64,000 nt of DNA, taken from NCBI RefSeq assembly GCF_001941975.2, contig NZ_CP146991.1, forward strand, positions 1,784,524-1,848,523, written 5' to 3'. This document shows, piece by piece, positions 1 through 8,963 of this stretch (positions within the stretch are counted from its first letter, which is position 1; every line of letters starts with the position of its first letter). A program made the translations under genes and the position numbers. The notes beneath the pieces were generated by a model. The model was not told where the DNA came from, did not search any database, and was given only the letters and a program-made list of their open reading frames with translations. This stretch comes from Sporomusa sphaeroides DSM 2875. GTDB taxonomy: Bacteria; Bacillota; Negativicutes; Sporomusales; Sporomusaceae.

Positions 1-411
1 GCCTTAAAGCAGGAATATACATTGCCTGATGTATCCCAGACGGTAATTATTACCCGTTTGGAAGGGCGCACCCCGGTGCCGGAAAAAGAAAAACTGGTTA
101 AGCTGGCCAGCCACGAGGCTACGATGTGTATTTTCCTGAGTGTGCATATGCTGGACAATGTGGTTAAAGAGCTGGTAGATGGCGGCTATACCTACGAAAC
201 CCCGGTGGCTATTGTGCAAAAAGCCTCCTGGCCTGATCAAAAAATCTTCCGCGCTACCTTAGGCACTATTGCTCAAATTGCCAGAGAAAATAATATTGAC
301 CGTACAGCCATGATTGTGGTCGGTAAGGTCTTGCAAACCGATTATGCTTTGTCGCGGTTATATGCTCCGGAATTCGGACATATGTTCAGACAGGCGCAGG
401 AGGCTAAATAA
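1..411 (+). CDS. cbiF: Cobalt-precorrin-4 C11-methyltransferase CbiF (CobM), 5'-truncated by window edge
   Basis: The frame is open from base 1, so only the C-terminal ~136 residues of a ~250-residue enzyme are visible. This is the end of the SAM-dependent tetrapyrrole methyltransferase fold. Residues VSQTVIITRLEGRTPVPE, then GGYTYETPVAIVQKASWP and the late MIVVGKVL are typical of the precorrin-4 C11-methyltransferase family, which adds the C11 methyl group during corrin ring building. It ends TAA at 411, three bases before the cbiG GTG start, so the two are almost certainly co-transcribed. The TTG at 22 should not be taken as a start, because family sequence continues upstream of it. Assignment to CbiF rather than another methyltransferase of the superfamily is firm because cbiG and cbiH follow. 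Confidence 0.9.
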   Translation, partial: ALKQEYTLPDVSQTVIITRLEGRTPVPEKEKLVKLASHEATMCIFLSVHMLDNVVKELVDGGYTYETPVAIVQKASWPDQKIFRATLGTIAQIARENNIDRTAMIVVGKVLQTDYALSRLYAPEFGHMFRQAQEAK

Positions 412-414
412 ATT

Positions 415-1488
415 GTGAAGCTGGCAGTCATCTCTGTTACCCGCAAAGGGGCCGAACTGGCTGAACGGATAGCACCGCTGCTGGGGCCGGGGGTTGATGT
501 CTATGCTAAAAACGGGCGCAATCTGCCAGAGTTACATCATACCTATGACTCCTTAAGCGACCTGGTAGCTGAAATATTTTCCTTATATGATGGCTTGGTG
601 TTCATTATGGCGACAGGAATTGTCGTGAGGGTCATTGCGGCACAGGTGAAGGACAAACGCTGCGATCCGGCGGTAGTTGTCATGGATGATGGCGGCAATT
701 ATGCGATAAGCCTGTTGTCAGGTCATATCGGCGGCGCCAATGAGTTAACCGGGTTAGTGAGCCGTGCCGCCAAAGCTGTGCCGGTTATCACTACCGCCAC
801 CGATGTTGCCGGCTTGCCGGCTGCTGACATACTGGCAGTCAAACTTGATCTGACCATCGAACCGTTCAGTTCGCTCAAAACCATAAACGCCGCCATTGTT
901 AATGGTGACAGGGTGTTGTTTTTTATTGATAAGGAACTGGCTGACCATGAGCGGTATATTGCTTTGGCCACCAGGCAAGGGGTTGCATTAGTTGATAGCA
1001 GTGAACTTATCCATCCGGATCAGTATGATGCTGCTGTAGTCATTACCGATAAAGAACTTGCTATTCAGAAACCGCATCTGTATTTGCGTCCCCACAGTTT
1101 AGCCCTTGGCATCGGCTGCCGGCGGGATACCACCGGTGCTGAAATTTTGTCAGCCATCAATCAGGCTTGCCGGACAATCGGACGGAGCAGCAACAGTGTG
1201 GCTGTGATTGGCAGTACTGTCGTAAAAGCCGATGAACAGGGTTTGCTCGCAGTGGCGGAGCAGCTGGGTGTGCCGATTAAGTTTTTTACCAATGAACAAC
1301 TGGAACAATGTATAGACCAATATGAATTGTCGTTATCTGATTTTGTTAATGAGAAGATAGGAGTGGGAAATGTATGCGAACCAGCAGCCATACTAGCGGG
1401 GCGGAACAACAAGCTGATTTTGCCCAAAACAAAATATCCCAAAGTGACTGTGGCGGTCACAACGGTAAAATATCGGTGGTGGGAATAG
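415..1488 (+). CDS. cbiG: Cobalt-precorrin-5A hydrolase CbiG
   Basis: CbiG opens the delta-lactone of cobalt-precorrin-5A and releases acetaldehyde. It is a hallmark of the anaerobic (early cobalt insertion) route. The protein has 357 residues with a GTG start. The N-terminal domain starts MKLAVISVTRKGAELAERI and holds a glycine-rich IMATGIVVRVIA stretch (64-75) and LLSGHIGGANELT (~100-112). The CobE/CbiG C-terminal domain starts at ALGIGCRRDTTGAEI (~230) and ends with VCEPAAILAG and LPKTK motifs. The last 115 bases overlap cbiH in another frame. Both products look complete there, so the overlap appears real. It lies 3 nt after cbiF. Confidence 0.93.
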   Translation: MKLAVISVTRKGAELAERIAPLLGPGVDVYAKNGRNLPELHHTYDSLSDLVAEIFSLYDGLVFIMATGIVVRVIAAQVKDKRCDPAVVVMDDGGNYAISLLSGHIGGANELTGLVSRAAKAVPVITTATDVAGLPAADILAVKLDLTIEPFSSLKTINAAIVNGDRVLFFIDKELADHERYIALATRQGVALVDSSELIHPDQYDAAVVITDKELAIQKPHLYLRPHSLALGIGCRRDTTGAEILSAINQACRTIGRSSNSVAVIGSTVVKADEQGLLAVAEQLGVPIKFFTNEQLEQCIDQYELSLSDFVNEKIGVGNVCEPAAILAGRNNKLILPKTKYPKVTVAVTTVKYRWWE

Positions 1489-2198
1489 GGCCAGGCAGCC
1501 TGGAGGATATGACGCCGCGAGCCCGGCAGGCGATTGAAGATGCTGAGATTATTGTTGGTTATGATACCTATTTGGATTTGATAAAAGCTCTACTGCCAGC
1601 CAAAACCACCATTGGCACAGGCATGATGCAGGAAATCGACCGTTGTCAGGCGGCGGTAGATAAAGCCATGACCGGAAAACAGGTGGCGGTAATTTCCAGC
1701 GGCGACCCGGGAATATATGGTATGGCCGGTTTAGTGCTTGAACTTGTTGGCAAGCAGCCGGCAGCCAGGCAGCCGGAAGTAGAGGTTATTCCCGGTATCA
1801 GCGCCGTCGGTGCGGCAGCCTCTATCCTGGGAGCACCGCTGATGCACGATTTTGCCGTTATCAGTCTGAGTGACTTATTAACTCCCTGGGAAGTTATTAA
1901 AAAGAGAGTGGAAATGGCGGTTGCCGGGGATTTCGTTATTGCTATTTATAACCCCAAAAGTACCCGGCGGACAAGCCAAATAGAAACGGTGCGCGAAATT
2001 GCGCTAAAACACCGGCAGGCCGATACTCCGGTAGGGATTGTGCATCACGCTACCCGGACCAAAGAGGATATGACCCTGTCAACCCTGGACAACTTTACCA
2101 AGGAGCATATTGATATGTTTTCCCTGGTCATTATTGGCAACAGCCAGACCTATACCGCCAATGGGAAAATGATTACCCCCAGAGGCTATCACGTATGA
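1374..2198 (+). CDS. cbiH: Cobalt-precorrin-3B C17-methyltransferase CbiH (CobJ)
   Basis: SAM-dependent C17 methyltransferase that catalyses ring contraction in corrin synthesis. It has 274 residues. The family core begins at GKISVVGIGPGSLEDMTPRA (~32), followed by VISSGDPGIYGMAG, EVIPGISAVGAAASILGAPL (~130), AIYNPKSTRR and VGIVHHATR. The ATG at 1374 has a ribosome binding site (ATAGGAGTG, about 10 nt upstream), which favours this start although it gives a ~30-residue N-terminal tail beyond the usual family start. An alternative in-frame GTG lies at 1476, just before GIGPGS. The gene overlaps the end of cbiG by 115 nt, and its TGA overlaps the cbiJ ATG. Confidence 0.9.
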   Translation: MRTSSHTSGAEQQADFAQNKISQSDCGGHNGKISVVGIGPGSLEDMTPRARQAIEDAEIIVGYDTYLDLIKALLPAKTTIGTGMMQEIDRCQAAVDKAMTGKQVAVISSGDPGIYGMAGLVLELVGKQPAARQPEVEVIPGISAVGAAASILGAPLMHDFAVISLSDLLTPWEVIKKRVEMAVAGDFVIAIYNPKSTRRTSQIETVREIALKHRQADTPVGIVHHATRTKEDMTLSTLDNFTKEHIDMFSLVIIGNSQTYTANGKMITPRGYHV

Positions 2199-2965
2199 TT
2201 TTAGTGCTGGCCGGTACGCAGGATGGCCGGCAATTGGCTGCCTGTCTGGCGGCAGGCGGTTATCAGGTAATGGTATCGGTAATCAGTGATTATGGCCGCA
2301 GTTTGGCTGAATTACCAGGTATTGGCGTTCATACCGGACAGCTGACCCTGGCGGGGATGGAGGAATTCATCGCAACCAGGAGGATTAAGGCAATCGTGGA
2401 CGCCAGCCATCCCTATGCCGCCAATGTATCGGCCAATGCTATGTCTGCCTGTGAAACCGGCGGAATTGACTACATCCGCTACGAACGCTCAGAGGTGAGT
2501 GTCCCGGAATACAGGCAGCTGCATCTGGTTAAAGATGCTGCCGAGGCCGCAAAGATAGCAGCCGGTCTTGGCAAGAACATCTTTTTAACCACAGGCAGCC
2601 GCACGTTAAAGATATTCAAGACAGAACCGCTGCTGGCAGATTGCCGCCTGATCGCCCGGGTGCTGCCACAGCCTGAGGTGATAACAGAATGTATCGAACT
2701 GGGGTTCAAGCCTGGTGATATTGTGGCCATCCAGGGGCCATTTTCCCACGCGCTCAATGCGGCGTTATTCAGGGAGTATGGCACAGAGGTCGTCATAACC
2801 AAAAACAGTGGTACGATTGGCGGTGCCGATACCAAAATATCGGCCGCGATGGAACTGGGGCTGAAGCTGGTTGTCATTGGCCGTCCGGCGATTGAGTATA
2901 AAAACCTTTGCCGGACCAGCGATGAAGTCATGACAAGGCTGTTGGCCGGTACTGCTGCGAAATGA
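2195..2965 (+). CDS. cbiJ: Cobalt-precorrin-6A reductase CbiJ (CobK)
   Basis: 256 residues. The N-terminus MILVLAGTQDGRQLAACLAA has the Rossmann-like start of the CobK/CbiJ family. Later signatures are DASHPYAANVS (~70), ERSEV (~90), FLTTGSRTLKIF (~128), RVLPQPEVI, QGPFSHALNAALF (~178) and TKNSGTIGGADTK (~202). It reduces the macrocycle of (cobalt-)precorrin-6A with a nicotinamide cofactor. Its ATG overlaps the TGA of cbiH (ATGA), which implies translational coupling. Because the surrounding enzymes are of the cobalt-early type, the anaerobic name CbiJ is used. Confidence 0.92.
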   Translation: MILVLAGTQDGRQLAACLAAGGYQVMVSVISDYGRSLAELPGIGVHTGQLTLAGMEEFIATRRIKAIVDASHPYAANVSANAMSACETGGIDYIRYERSEVSVPEYRQLHLVKDAAEAAKIAAGLGKNIFLTTGSRTLKIFKTEPLLADCRLIARVLPQPEVITECIELGFKPGDIVAIQGPFSHALNAALFREYGTEVVITKNSGTIGGADTKISAAMELGLKLVVIGRPAIEYKNLCRTSDEVMTRLLAGTAAK

Positions 2966-3014
2966 GAGTGCCATCTCTCAATCCAACGCAAATTAACATT
3001 CGGGAGGGACTAGC

Positions 3015-3641
3015 ATGGAATATATAAAAGACCCGATGGCTATTGAAAACCGCAGTATGGAGATTATCGCTCCCTATTTGGCCGGTTTTAATTTAGATGA
3101 ACAGGCAATCAAGGTGTATTCGCGCATTATTCACGCTGCCGGTGACCCCGATTATGCCTCAATTATTAAAATTCATCCGGAAGCCATTGCTTCCGGGCTT
3201 GCGGCGCTTAAAAACGGCTGCGACATTTTCTGTGATGTAGAAATGGTTCGCACCGGCATAAACAAGCGCCGGCTGGCCGAACTGGGCGGCCAGGCTTATT
3301 GTCTGGTAGCTGATGAAACGGTGGCCCAGGAAGCTAAAGCAGCCGGCATTACCCGGTCAATGGCGGCCATGCGCAAATTTGGTGATAAGCTTAATGGCGC
3401 CATTGTGGCCATTGGCAATGCACCGACAGCCCTGTTTGAGGTGCTCGCAATGATAAAAGAAAATAATGTCAAGCCGGCCCTCATTGTTGGCGTACCTGTC
3501 GGTTTTGTTGGTGCTGCCGAATCCAAGGAACTGCTGCATACCACTTCGCCTGTTCCCTATATCACTGTACTTGGCAACAAAGGCGGCAGCCCGATTGCAG
3601 CAGCTTCGGTTAATGCGGTTATGTATATGTTAGGCCGCTAA
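3015..3641 (+). CDS. cbiC: Cobalt-precorrin-8 methylmutase CbiC (CobH)
   Basis: 208 residues, the normal family length. CbiC moves the C11 methyl group to C12 to give (cobalt-)cobyrinate. Recognisable blocks are PMAIENRSMEII near the start, IIHAAGDPDYASII (~36), DVEMVRTGINKRRL (~75), VAIGNAPTALFEVL (~132), VGVPVGFVGAAESK (~160) and GNKGGSPIAAASVNA near the end. The ATG has a clear ribosome binding site (CGGGAGGGAC). It follows cbiJ after 49 nt, the first real gap in the run, and precedes cbiA by 25 nt. Confidence 0.94.
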   Translation: MEYIKDPMAIENRSMEIIAPYLAGFNLDEQAIKVYSRIIHAAGDPDYASIIKIHPEAIASGLAALKNGCDIFCDVEMVRTGINKRRLAELGGQAYCLVADETVAQEAKAAGITRSMAAMRKFGDKLNGAIVAIGNAPTALFEVLAMIKENNVKPALIVGVPVGFVGAAESKELLHTTSPVPYITVLGNKGGSPIAAASVNAVMYMLGR

Positions 3642-3666
3642 TTTGCTGAATACAGGAGGGTTACCT

Positions 3667-5067
3667 ATGGGCCAATTAAACATTCCCCGGGTGGTCATTG
3701 CCGGAGTCAGCAGCGGCGTGGGTAAAACCACCATTGTAACCGGTATGCTGTCAGCCTTGGCTGAACGCGGCCTTAAAGTCCAATCCTATAAAATTGGCCC
3801 TGACTACATCGACCCAGGCTTTCATCGTCTGGCCAGCGGCAAAAGCGCGCATAATCTCGATACCTGGCTGGTACCGCCGGCAACGCTGGCAGAAATCTTT
3901 GCCAGTACGGCAGCAGGCAATGATATTGCCGTTATTGAAGGTGTCATGGGGTTGTATGATGGCGGGCGCTCCGGTGTCAGCAGCACGGCCGCGGTGGCAA
4001 AAATGCTGAATGCACCGGTAGTATTGGTGATTAATGCCAAGTCTATGGGCGAGAGTGCGGCGGCTATAGCGTTGGGCTTTAAAATGTATGATCCGGAGGT
4101 TAAGCTGGCCGGAGTCATTATTAACCGGCTTGGCTCACTAAGCCACAGGTTGATGGTCTGTGAGGCCTTTGCCAGACTGGGAATTCCCGTTATCGGCACT
4201 GTGTTTCGCAACAACGAACTGGTGATGCCGGAACGGCATCTTGGCCTGACGCCGGTAACTGAGCAGGATGCGGCTGCCACTGTGGCGGAAATGGGACGTC
4301 AGATAGCGCAAGAGGTTAATCTGGATGCGTTGCTGGCGCTGGCTAAAACCGCTGAGCCACTGCCAGACAGTGGTGGGAGTAGCGGGAAGCCTGCAGTTCC
4401 GGCCAAAGTCCGGATTGGTGTAGCTCAGGACGATGTATTTACTTTTTACTATCCCTCAAGCCTGGAGGTTTTGACTGAGTTCGGGGCCGAGCTGGTACCG
4501 TTTAGTCCGCTTGCTGCCAACTGTCTGCCTGAGGTAGATGGGGTGGTACTGGGCGGCGGTTTTCCCGAAATGTTTGTCAGGGAATTATCGGACAATGTCT
4601 TGATGAGAAATGATCTGCGGCGTGCGGCATCAGCCGGCATGCCTGTTTATGCTGAATGTGGCGGCCTGATGTATTTGGCGCGGCAGATTATCGACTTTGA
4701 CGGCCAGGCCTATGATATGGCCGGAATTATCCCGGCAGTATGCCAGATGCAGTCTAAGCTCGAAACAGTAGGCTATGTGGAAACAACCGCATTACAGGAT
4801 AATGTGTTATGTACCGGCGGCGAAAGGCTGCGCGGGCATGAATTTCATTTTTCCCGGATGATTCCCGATGTAAGTGCAGCAGAGTTTCCCTGGGCGTTCG
4901 AATTTACAAAAATGCGGACAGGAGCCAAATATCCGGGCGGTTATGTGTCCGGCGAGGTATTGGCCTCCTATCTGCATATGCATTTTGCCGGTAATCGGCA
5001 AGCTGCCAAGCGGTTTGTCGAACGGTGTATCCGGTATAAGCACCTGACCGGACAGGGAGGGAAATAG
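3667..5067 (+). CDS. cbiA: Cobyrinate a,c-diamide synthase CbiA
   Basis: Glutamine- and ATP-dependent amidation of the a and c side chains of cobyrinate. The N-terminal dethiobiotin-synthetase/MinD-like ATPase domain carries the P-loop GVSSGVGKTTI (residues ~12-22) and DPGFHRLASGKSAHNLDTW. The C-terminal class I glutamine amidotransferase domain holds the nucleophile Cys in YAECGGLMYL (~325), preceded by GVVLGGGFPE. The ATG at 3667 is chosen because ACAGGAGGG lies 8-14 nt upstream. An earlier in-frame TTG (3643) lacks a ribosome binding site. The product is 466 residues, typical of CbiA. cobU begins one base after its stop. Confidence 0.94.
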   Translation: MGQLNIPRVVIAGVSSGVGKTTIVTGMLSALAERGLKVQSYKIGPDYIDPGFHRLASGKSAHNLDTWLVPPATLAEIFASTAAGNDIAVIEGVMGLYDGGRSGVSSTAAVAKMLNAPVVLVINAKSMGESAAAIALGFKMYDPEVKLAGVIINRLGSLSHRLMVCEAFARLGIPVIGTVFRNNELVMPERHLGLTPVTEQDAAATVAEMGRQIAQEVNLDALLALAKTAEPLPDSGGSSGKPAVPAKVRIGVAQDDVFTFYYPSSLEVLTEFGAELVPFSPLAANCLPEVDGVVLGGGFPEMFVRELSDNVLMRNDLRRAASAGMPVYAECGGLMYLARQIIDFDGQAYDMAGIIPAVCQMQSKLETVGYVETTALQDNVLCTGGERLRGHEFHFSRMIPDVSAAEFPWAFEFTKMRTGAKYPGGYVSGEVLASYLHMHFAGNRQAAKRFVERCIRYKHLTGQGGK

Positions 5068-5068
5068 T

Positions 5069-5650
5069 ATGGCAGCAAGCATTGTTTTGGTTACCGGCGG
5101 GGCCCGCAGCGGCAAAAGTACGTTTGCCGAGCGGTATGCGGCGCAAGGCGGCCGGAAGGTTGCCTATATTGCTACCGCCCAAATCTATGATGAAGAAATG
5201 CAGGAACGGGTAAAGCTGCATCAAAGCCGCCGGCCGGCCGGCTGGCCGACGTTTGAAGCTCCTTACCAGGCCGAACAAGCCATGGCTCAGGCTGTTCAGT
5301 GCGCCGAAGCCGTGCTGTTTGATTGCCTGACACTATATACCAGTAATTTGCTCCTGGCTCCGACTGCGCCTGCTGACCGGGAAGAACGCAGGCAAGCTGT
5401 ACTGACAGCCATCGATAAACTGCTGGCCAGCGCCAGGCAGGATCAGGCGGAGGTAATATTTGTTACCAACGAAGTCGGAGCAGGCATTGTGCCCGATAAT
5501 GCGCTGGCCCGTGAATACCGGGACGTTGCCGGGCTGGTGAATCAGAAAGTAGCCGGGGTTGCTGATGAAGTATATCTGGTGGTCAGCGGTCTGGCAGTGG
5601 AACTCAAAAAAATAGCCGTTAGTCTGGGGGAGGGTGAGCATAATGGCTAG
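5069..5650 (+). CDS. cobU: Adenosylcobinamide kinase / adenosylcobinamide-phosphate guanylyltransferase CobU
   Basis: Bifunctional P-loop enzyme that phosphorylates adenosylcobinamide and then transfers GMP to make adenosylcobinamide-GDP, the substrate of CobS. The protein has 193 residues. It starts with LVTGGARSGKSTFAERYA (P-loop), then the kinase segment HQSRRPAGWPTFEAP (~50-64, with the His expected to take GMP), LFDCLTLYTSNLL (~88) and VTNEVGAGIVPDNALAREYR (~130). The start lies 1 nt after the cbiA stop. Its last 8 bases overlap cbiP, so translation is probably coupled. Confidence 0.94.
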   Translation: MAASIVLVTGGARSGKSTFAERYAAQGGRKVAYIATAQIYDEEMQERVKLHQSRRPAGWPTFEAPYQAEQAMAQAVQCAEAVLFDCLTLYTSNLLLAPTAPADREERRQAVLTAIDKLLASARQDQAEVIFVTNEVGAGIVPDNALAREYRDVAGLVNQKVAGVADEVYLVVSGLAVELKKIAVSLGEGEHNG

Positions 5651-7175
5651 AGCAATTATGCTACAGGGAACAAGTTCCCATGTTGGCAAAAGTATTTTAA
5701 CAACGGCCTTGTGCCGGATTTTTAAACAGGATGGACAGCGGGTAACTCCATTTAAGGCACAAAATATGGCGCTTAATTCCTATGTAACCAAAACAGGTGG
5801 CGAAATGGGGCGGGCCCAGGTAGCTCAGGCTGAGGCTGCCGGACTGGACCCAGCTGTTGAAATGAATCCGGTATTATTAAAACCTACCGGTAATGCCTGT
5901 TCACAGGTCATTGTTATGGGTAAGTCTGTCGGCAATATGTCGGCAAAAGAATATCATTCCGGCTATAGTCTCACCGCACTGGGGGTTGTAACCGAGTGTA
6001 TTGAGAAACTGCATAATGACTTTGACGTTATCGTTATTGAAGGGGCCGGCAGTCCGGCGGAAGTTAACCTTAAAGCTAATGATATTGTTAATATGCGTGT
6101 TGCCAAACTGGCTGCGGCGCCGGTACTGCTGATTGCTGATATCGACAGAGGCGGGGCGCTGGCTTCTGTGGTCGGCACTCTGGAACTGTTAGAGCCGGAT
6201 GAGCGCGATTTGGTTAAAGGCATTATTATTAATAAATTCCGGGGCGATATTAATTTGCTGAAACCGGCACTGGATTTTCTCGAAACTAAGACCGGTAAAC
6301 CGGTGGTAGGTGTCATTCCCCATCTTGACCGGCTGGGTATTGATGATGAGGACTCGGTATCACTGGAAGATAAAGGGCAGCCCGCTAAAAACGGTGACCT
6401 GGATATTGCCGTACTGCGGCTTCCTAAAATATCGAACTTTACTGATTTTGACGCCATAGCCGGTGAAACCGATGTCAGGCTTAGGTATGTACGGCAGGGA
6501 GAAGCCATTGGCAAGCCTGATCTTATCATTCTGCCCGGCAGTAAGAACACTACTGAAGACTTGTTATACCTTCGCAATAATGGTTATGAGCAGGAACTTA
6601 TTAAGCTGGTAAAAAGCGGCACACCTGTTGTTGGTATTTGTGGTGGCTACCAGATGCTGGGACGGGAAGTGCAGGACCCTGACCATACCGAATCAGACCT
6701 GGATAAAGTAATGGGTTTGGGTTTAATTGACAGTATTACTGTTTTTGTCGCTGATAAAGTAACCCATCAAGTTACAGCGGCGGCTGACAATCACAAATTT
6801 TTGGGAATTAATTTTAGCGGCGGTAACCTGACAGGTTACGAAATTCACATGGGCCGCACCCAGTTTTTGAGCCCTGTTGACCATGCTTTTAGTATTACCA
6901 CCCGCTCGGGTGAACAGGTAAATATGCCGGATGGTGCTGTTTCAGCAGACGGACTGGTCATGGGAACTTATATGCACGGAATCTTCGATAATGACGCCTA
7001 TCGGCGTGCCGTGCTTGATGCGCTGCGAGTGCGCAAGGGCCTGGCACCGCTGGGGGTCGTTAAGGATACACAGGCGCTGAAAAATGCCGCCTATGACCGG
7101 TTGGCAAAGGTTGTCCGTCAGAATATGAATATGGACTTGGTCTATCGTATTCTGAATGAAGCCACTGGTAGCTAG
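5643..7175 (+). CDS. cbiP: Cobyric acid synthase CbiP (CobQ)
   Basis: Amidates side chains b, d, e and g of adenosyl-cobyrinate a,c-diamide using glutamine and ATP. The N-terminal ATPase domain has MLQGTSSHVGKSILTTALCR and FKAQNMALNSYVT. The middle has IVIEGAGSPAEVNL. The C-terminal amidotransferase domain carries the nucleophile Cys in VVGICGGYQMLGREV (~330) and the late His in GTYMHGIFDN. The ATG at 5643 sits after GGGGGAGGGTGAG. The GTG at 5634 is too close to that ribosome binding site. Length is 510 residues. cbiB starts 2 nt after its stop. Confidence 0.94.
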   Translation: MARAIMLQGTSSHVGKSILTTALCRIFKQDGQRVTPFKAQNMALNSYVTKTGGEMGRAQVAQAEAAGLDPAVEMNPVLLKPTGNACSQVIVMGKSVGNMSAKEYHSGYSLTALGVVTECIEKLHNDFDVIVIEGAGSPAEVNLKANDIVNMRVAKLAAAPVLLIADIDRGGALASVVGTLELLEPDERDLVKGIIINKFRGDINLLKPALDFLETKTGKPVVGVIPHLDRLGIDDEDSVSLEDKGQPAKNGDLDIAVLRLPKISNFTDFDAIAGETDVRLRYVRQGEAIGKPDLIILPGSKNTTEDLLYLRNNGYEQELIKLVKSGTPVVGICGGYQMLGREVQDPDHTESDLDKVMGLGLIDSITVFVADKVTHQVTAAADNHKFLGINFSGGNLTGYEIHMGRTQFLSPVDHAFSITTRSGEQVNMPDGAVSADGLVMGTYMHGIFDNDAYRRAVLDALRVRKGLAPLGVVKDTQALKNAAYDRLAKVVRQNMNMDLVYRILNEATGS

Positions 7176-7177
7176 TC

Positions 7178-8134
7178 ATGGAACAGTATGTGGCATTAGG
7201 CGCGGTTATTATTGACCGACTGGTTGGCGACCCGCGTACATCATTTCACCCGGTCGTTATGCTTGGTACGTTTATTGCCTGGCTGGAAAGACATTTATTG
7301 GCTGTCAATCATCCGGCTATGCGTAAAACCATGGCAGGGGCGGTATTGGTTGCTATTGTGTTGACAACAGCCTATGGGGTGGCATGGCTGATCATGGCGG
7401 CGTTAAGCGCCATTCATTCCTGGGCCGGCTACATCGCCGGCGCAGTGCTGCTGTCATTTGCCATATCGCCCCGTGCTCTGGCGGAAGCCGGGAGGGAGAT
7501 TGCCGGGTTTCTCAATTCCGGCAATATGGAACAGGCCAGGTTTAAGGTAGGCTGGATCGTTGGCCGTGATACGGCTGCTCTTGATACGCCTGAAGTTACC
7601 CGTGCCACTGTGGAAACAGTGGCTGAAAATATTGTTGATGGTATTATCTCGCCGCTATTTTATGCTATAATTGGCGGTGTACCACTTGCTTGCTTGTACC
7701 GGGCGGTAAACACAATGGATTCCATGGTCGGTTATAAAAATGAAAAATACCGGGATTTCGGCATGGTTGCGGCCCGGCTTGATGATGTGTTTAATTACAT
7801 TCCCGCAAGAATTACCGGGTTATTGATCATTATGGCCGCCGCACTGCTCAGGCTGGATACCCAAGGCGCCTGGAAGGCTATCAGGCGCGATGCAGTCAAA
7901 CATCCCAGTCCTAATAGCGGCTTTTCGGAAGCCGGAGTGGCCGGAGCGCTGGGAGTAAGACTGGGCGGTCTCAATTACTATGGTGGAGTGGCTTCTTTCC
8001 GGGCCTATATGGGTGAGGCCAGGCATGAGCTTCGGCCTGTACATATTGAACAAACCATTCAAATTATGTATGCGGTTACCATTTTGTTTCTTATAGCTGC
8101 ATTTGTCTGCAAAGGCTTATTGGCTTTAGCCTGA
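7178..8134 (+). CDS. cbiB: Adenosylcobinamide-phosphate synthase CbiB (membrane)
   Basis: Integral membrane enzyme that attaches (R)-1-amino-2-propanol phosphate to adenosylcobyrate. It has 318 residues with several hydrophobic segments (about 50-70, 75-90, 150-170, 200-225 and 295-315). Family motifs are the N-terminal DRLVGDPRTSFHPVVMLG, GRDTAALDTPEVTRATVETV (~130), NIVDGIISPLFYAIIGGVP, MDSMVGYKNEKYRDFG and HPSPNSGFSEAGVAGALGVR. Its amine substrate would be supplied by PduX and CobD encoded just downstream, which makes this a self-contained side-chain module. Confidence 0.93.
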   Translation: MEQYVALGAVIIDRLVGDPRTSFHPVVMLGTFIAWLERHLLAVNHPAMRKTMAGAVLVAIVLTTAYGVAWLIMAALSAIHSWAGYIAGAVLLSFAISPRALAEAGREIAGFLNSGNMEQARFKVGWIVGRDTAALDTPEVTRATVETVAENIVDGIISPLFYAIIGGVPLACLYRAVNTMDSMVGYKNEKYRDFGMVAARLDDVFNYIPARITGLLIIMAAALLRLDTQGAWKAIRRDAVKHPSPNSGFSEAGVAGALGVRLGGLNYYGGVASFRAYMGEARHELRPVHIEQTIQIMYAVTILFLIAAFVCKGLLALA

Positions 8135-8199
8135 GCAAAATCCGGCTTAATTATGATTTCTTATCCTGCGCGTTCATGCAGGGTGGAGGGAAGCAGAGT

Positions 8200-8925
8200 T
8201 TGAAAGATTTTTTTACCGGATTACAGTTTCTTACGCGTATCCGCATTGTGGAGCAAACCGACTGGTCGCCGGACAGTTTTGGCCGCAGTGTAAAATATTT
8301 TACACTGATTGGTGTTGTTATCGGCTTGTTGTTGGCTGGTTTGGCTTATGTTTTCGCCCAGTTCCTGCCGTCACATGTACTGGCGGCGGCCATTATTATC
8401 GCCGAAATTATACTCACCGGCGGTTTGCACTGCGATGGATTCATGGATACAGCCGACGGTGTATTTTCAGGCCGCTCACGCGAGCGGATGCTGGAGATTA
8501 TGAAAGACAGCCGGGTAGGAGCTAATGGTGTAGTAGCCTTTGGCCTCCTGTTATTATTAAAATATTCGCTTATTGCCGATATGGCGCCGGCCATGCTGAC
8601 TACCGCTCTTTTTCTTATGCCGGTGGCAGGCCGTATGGCTATGGTTATTAGCATCACTTCGTTTCCTTATGCGCGTCCTGACGGCATGGGAAAGGCGTTT
8701 GCCCAGTATGCCGGCCGTACTACTTTGGTTATTGCCGGTGTTATCGCACTTATAGCAATCATTCCGTTTGGTATGCAGGCAGCAATCAGTGCCGGTAGCG
8801 CCGTATTGGCCGGAGTACTGTCAGCAAGATATTTTGCCAAGGTGCTGGGCGGTTTAACCGGTGATACTTATGGAGCTATTACCGAGATCACTGAGTTAGT
8901 GGCCTTGCTGGTGTTTATCATTTAG
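8200..8925 (+). CDS. cobS: Adenosylcobinamide-GDP ribazoletransferase CobS
   Basis: Membrane enzyme joining adenosylcobinamide-GDP with the lower-ligand riboside (phosphate), the penultimate or last step of nucleotide-loop assembly. Signatures are LQFLTRIRI at the start, LTGGLHCDGFMDTADGVFSG (~70-90), the metal-binding HCDG-containing block, then KDSRVGANGVVAFGLLLLLK. Hydrophobic segments lie throughout. I prefer the TTG at 8200 because GGAGGG lies 9 nt upstream and the protein then begins MKDFFTGLQFLTRI, as in relatives. An in-frame ATG at 8176 would add eight residues encoded by the ribosome binding site itself. Length is 241 residues. Confidence 0.9.
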   Translation: MKDFFTGLQFLTRIRIVEQTDWSPDSFGRSVKYFTLIGVVIGLLLAGLAYVFAQFLPSHVLAAAIIIAEIILTGGLHCDGFMDTADGVFSGRSRERMLEIMKDSRVGANGVVAFGLLLLLKYSLIADMAPAMLTTALFLMPVAGRMAMVISITSFPYARPDGMGKAFAQYAGRTTLVIAGVIALIAIIPFGMQAAISAGSAVLAGVLSARYFAKVLGGLTGDTYGAITEITELVALLVFII

Positions 8926-8963
8926 CATAAATAAGATTCAATCACTGAAAGGCAGACTTTTCT

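Noticed and set aside
415-1500. Frameshift between cbiG and cbiH
   Set aside because: Both proteins carry full family motifs to their ends, and cbiH has its own ribosome binding site, so a real overlap explains the data.
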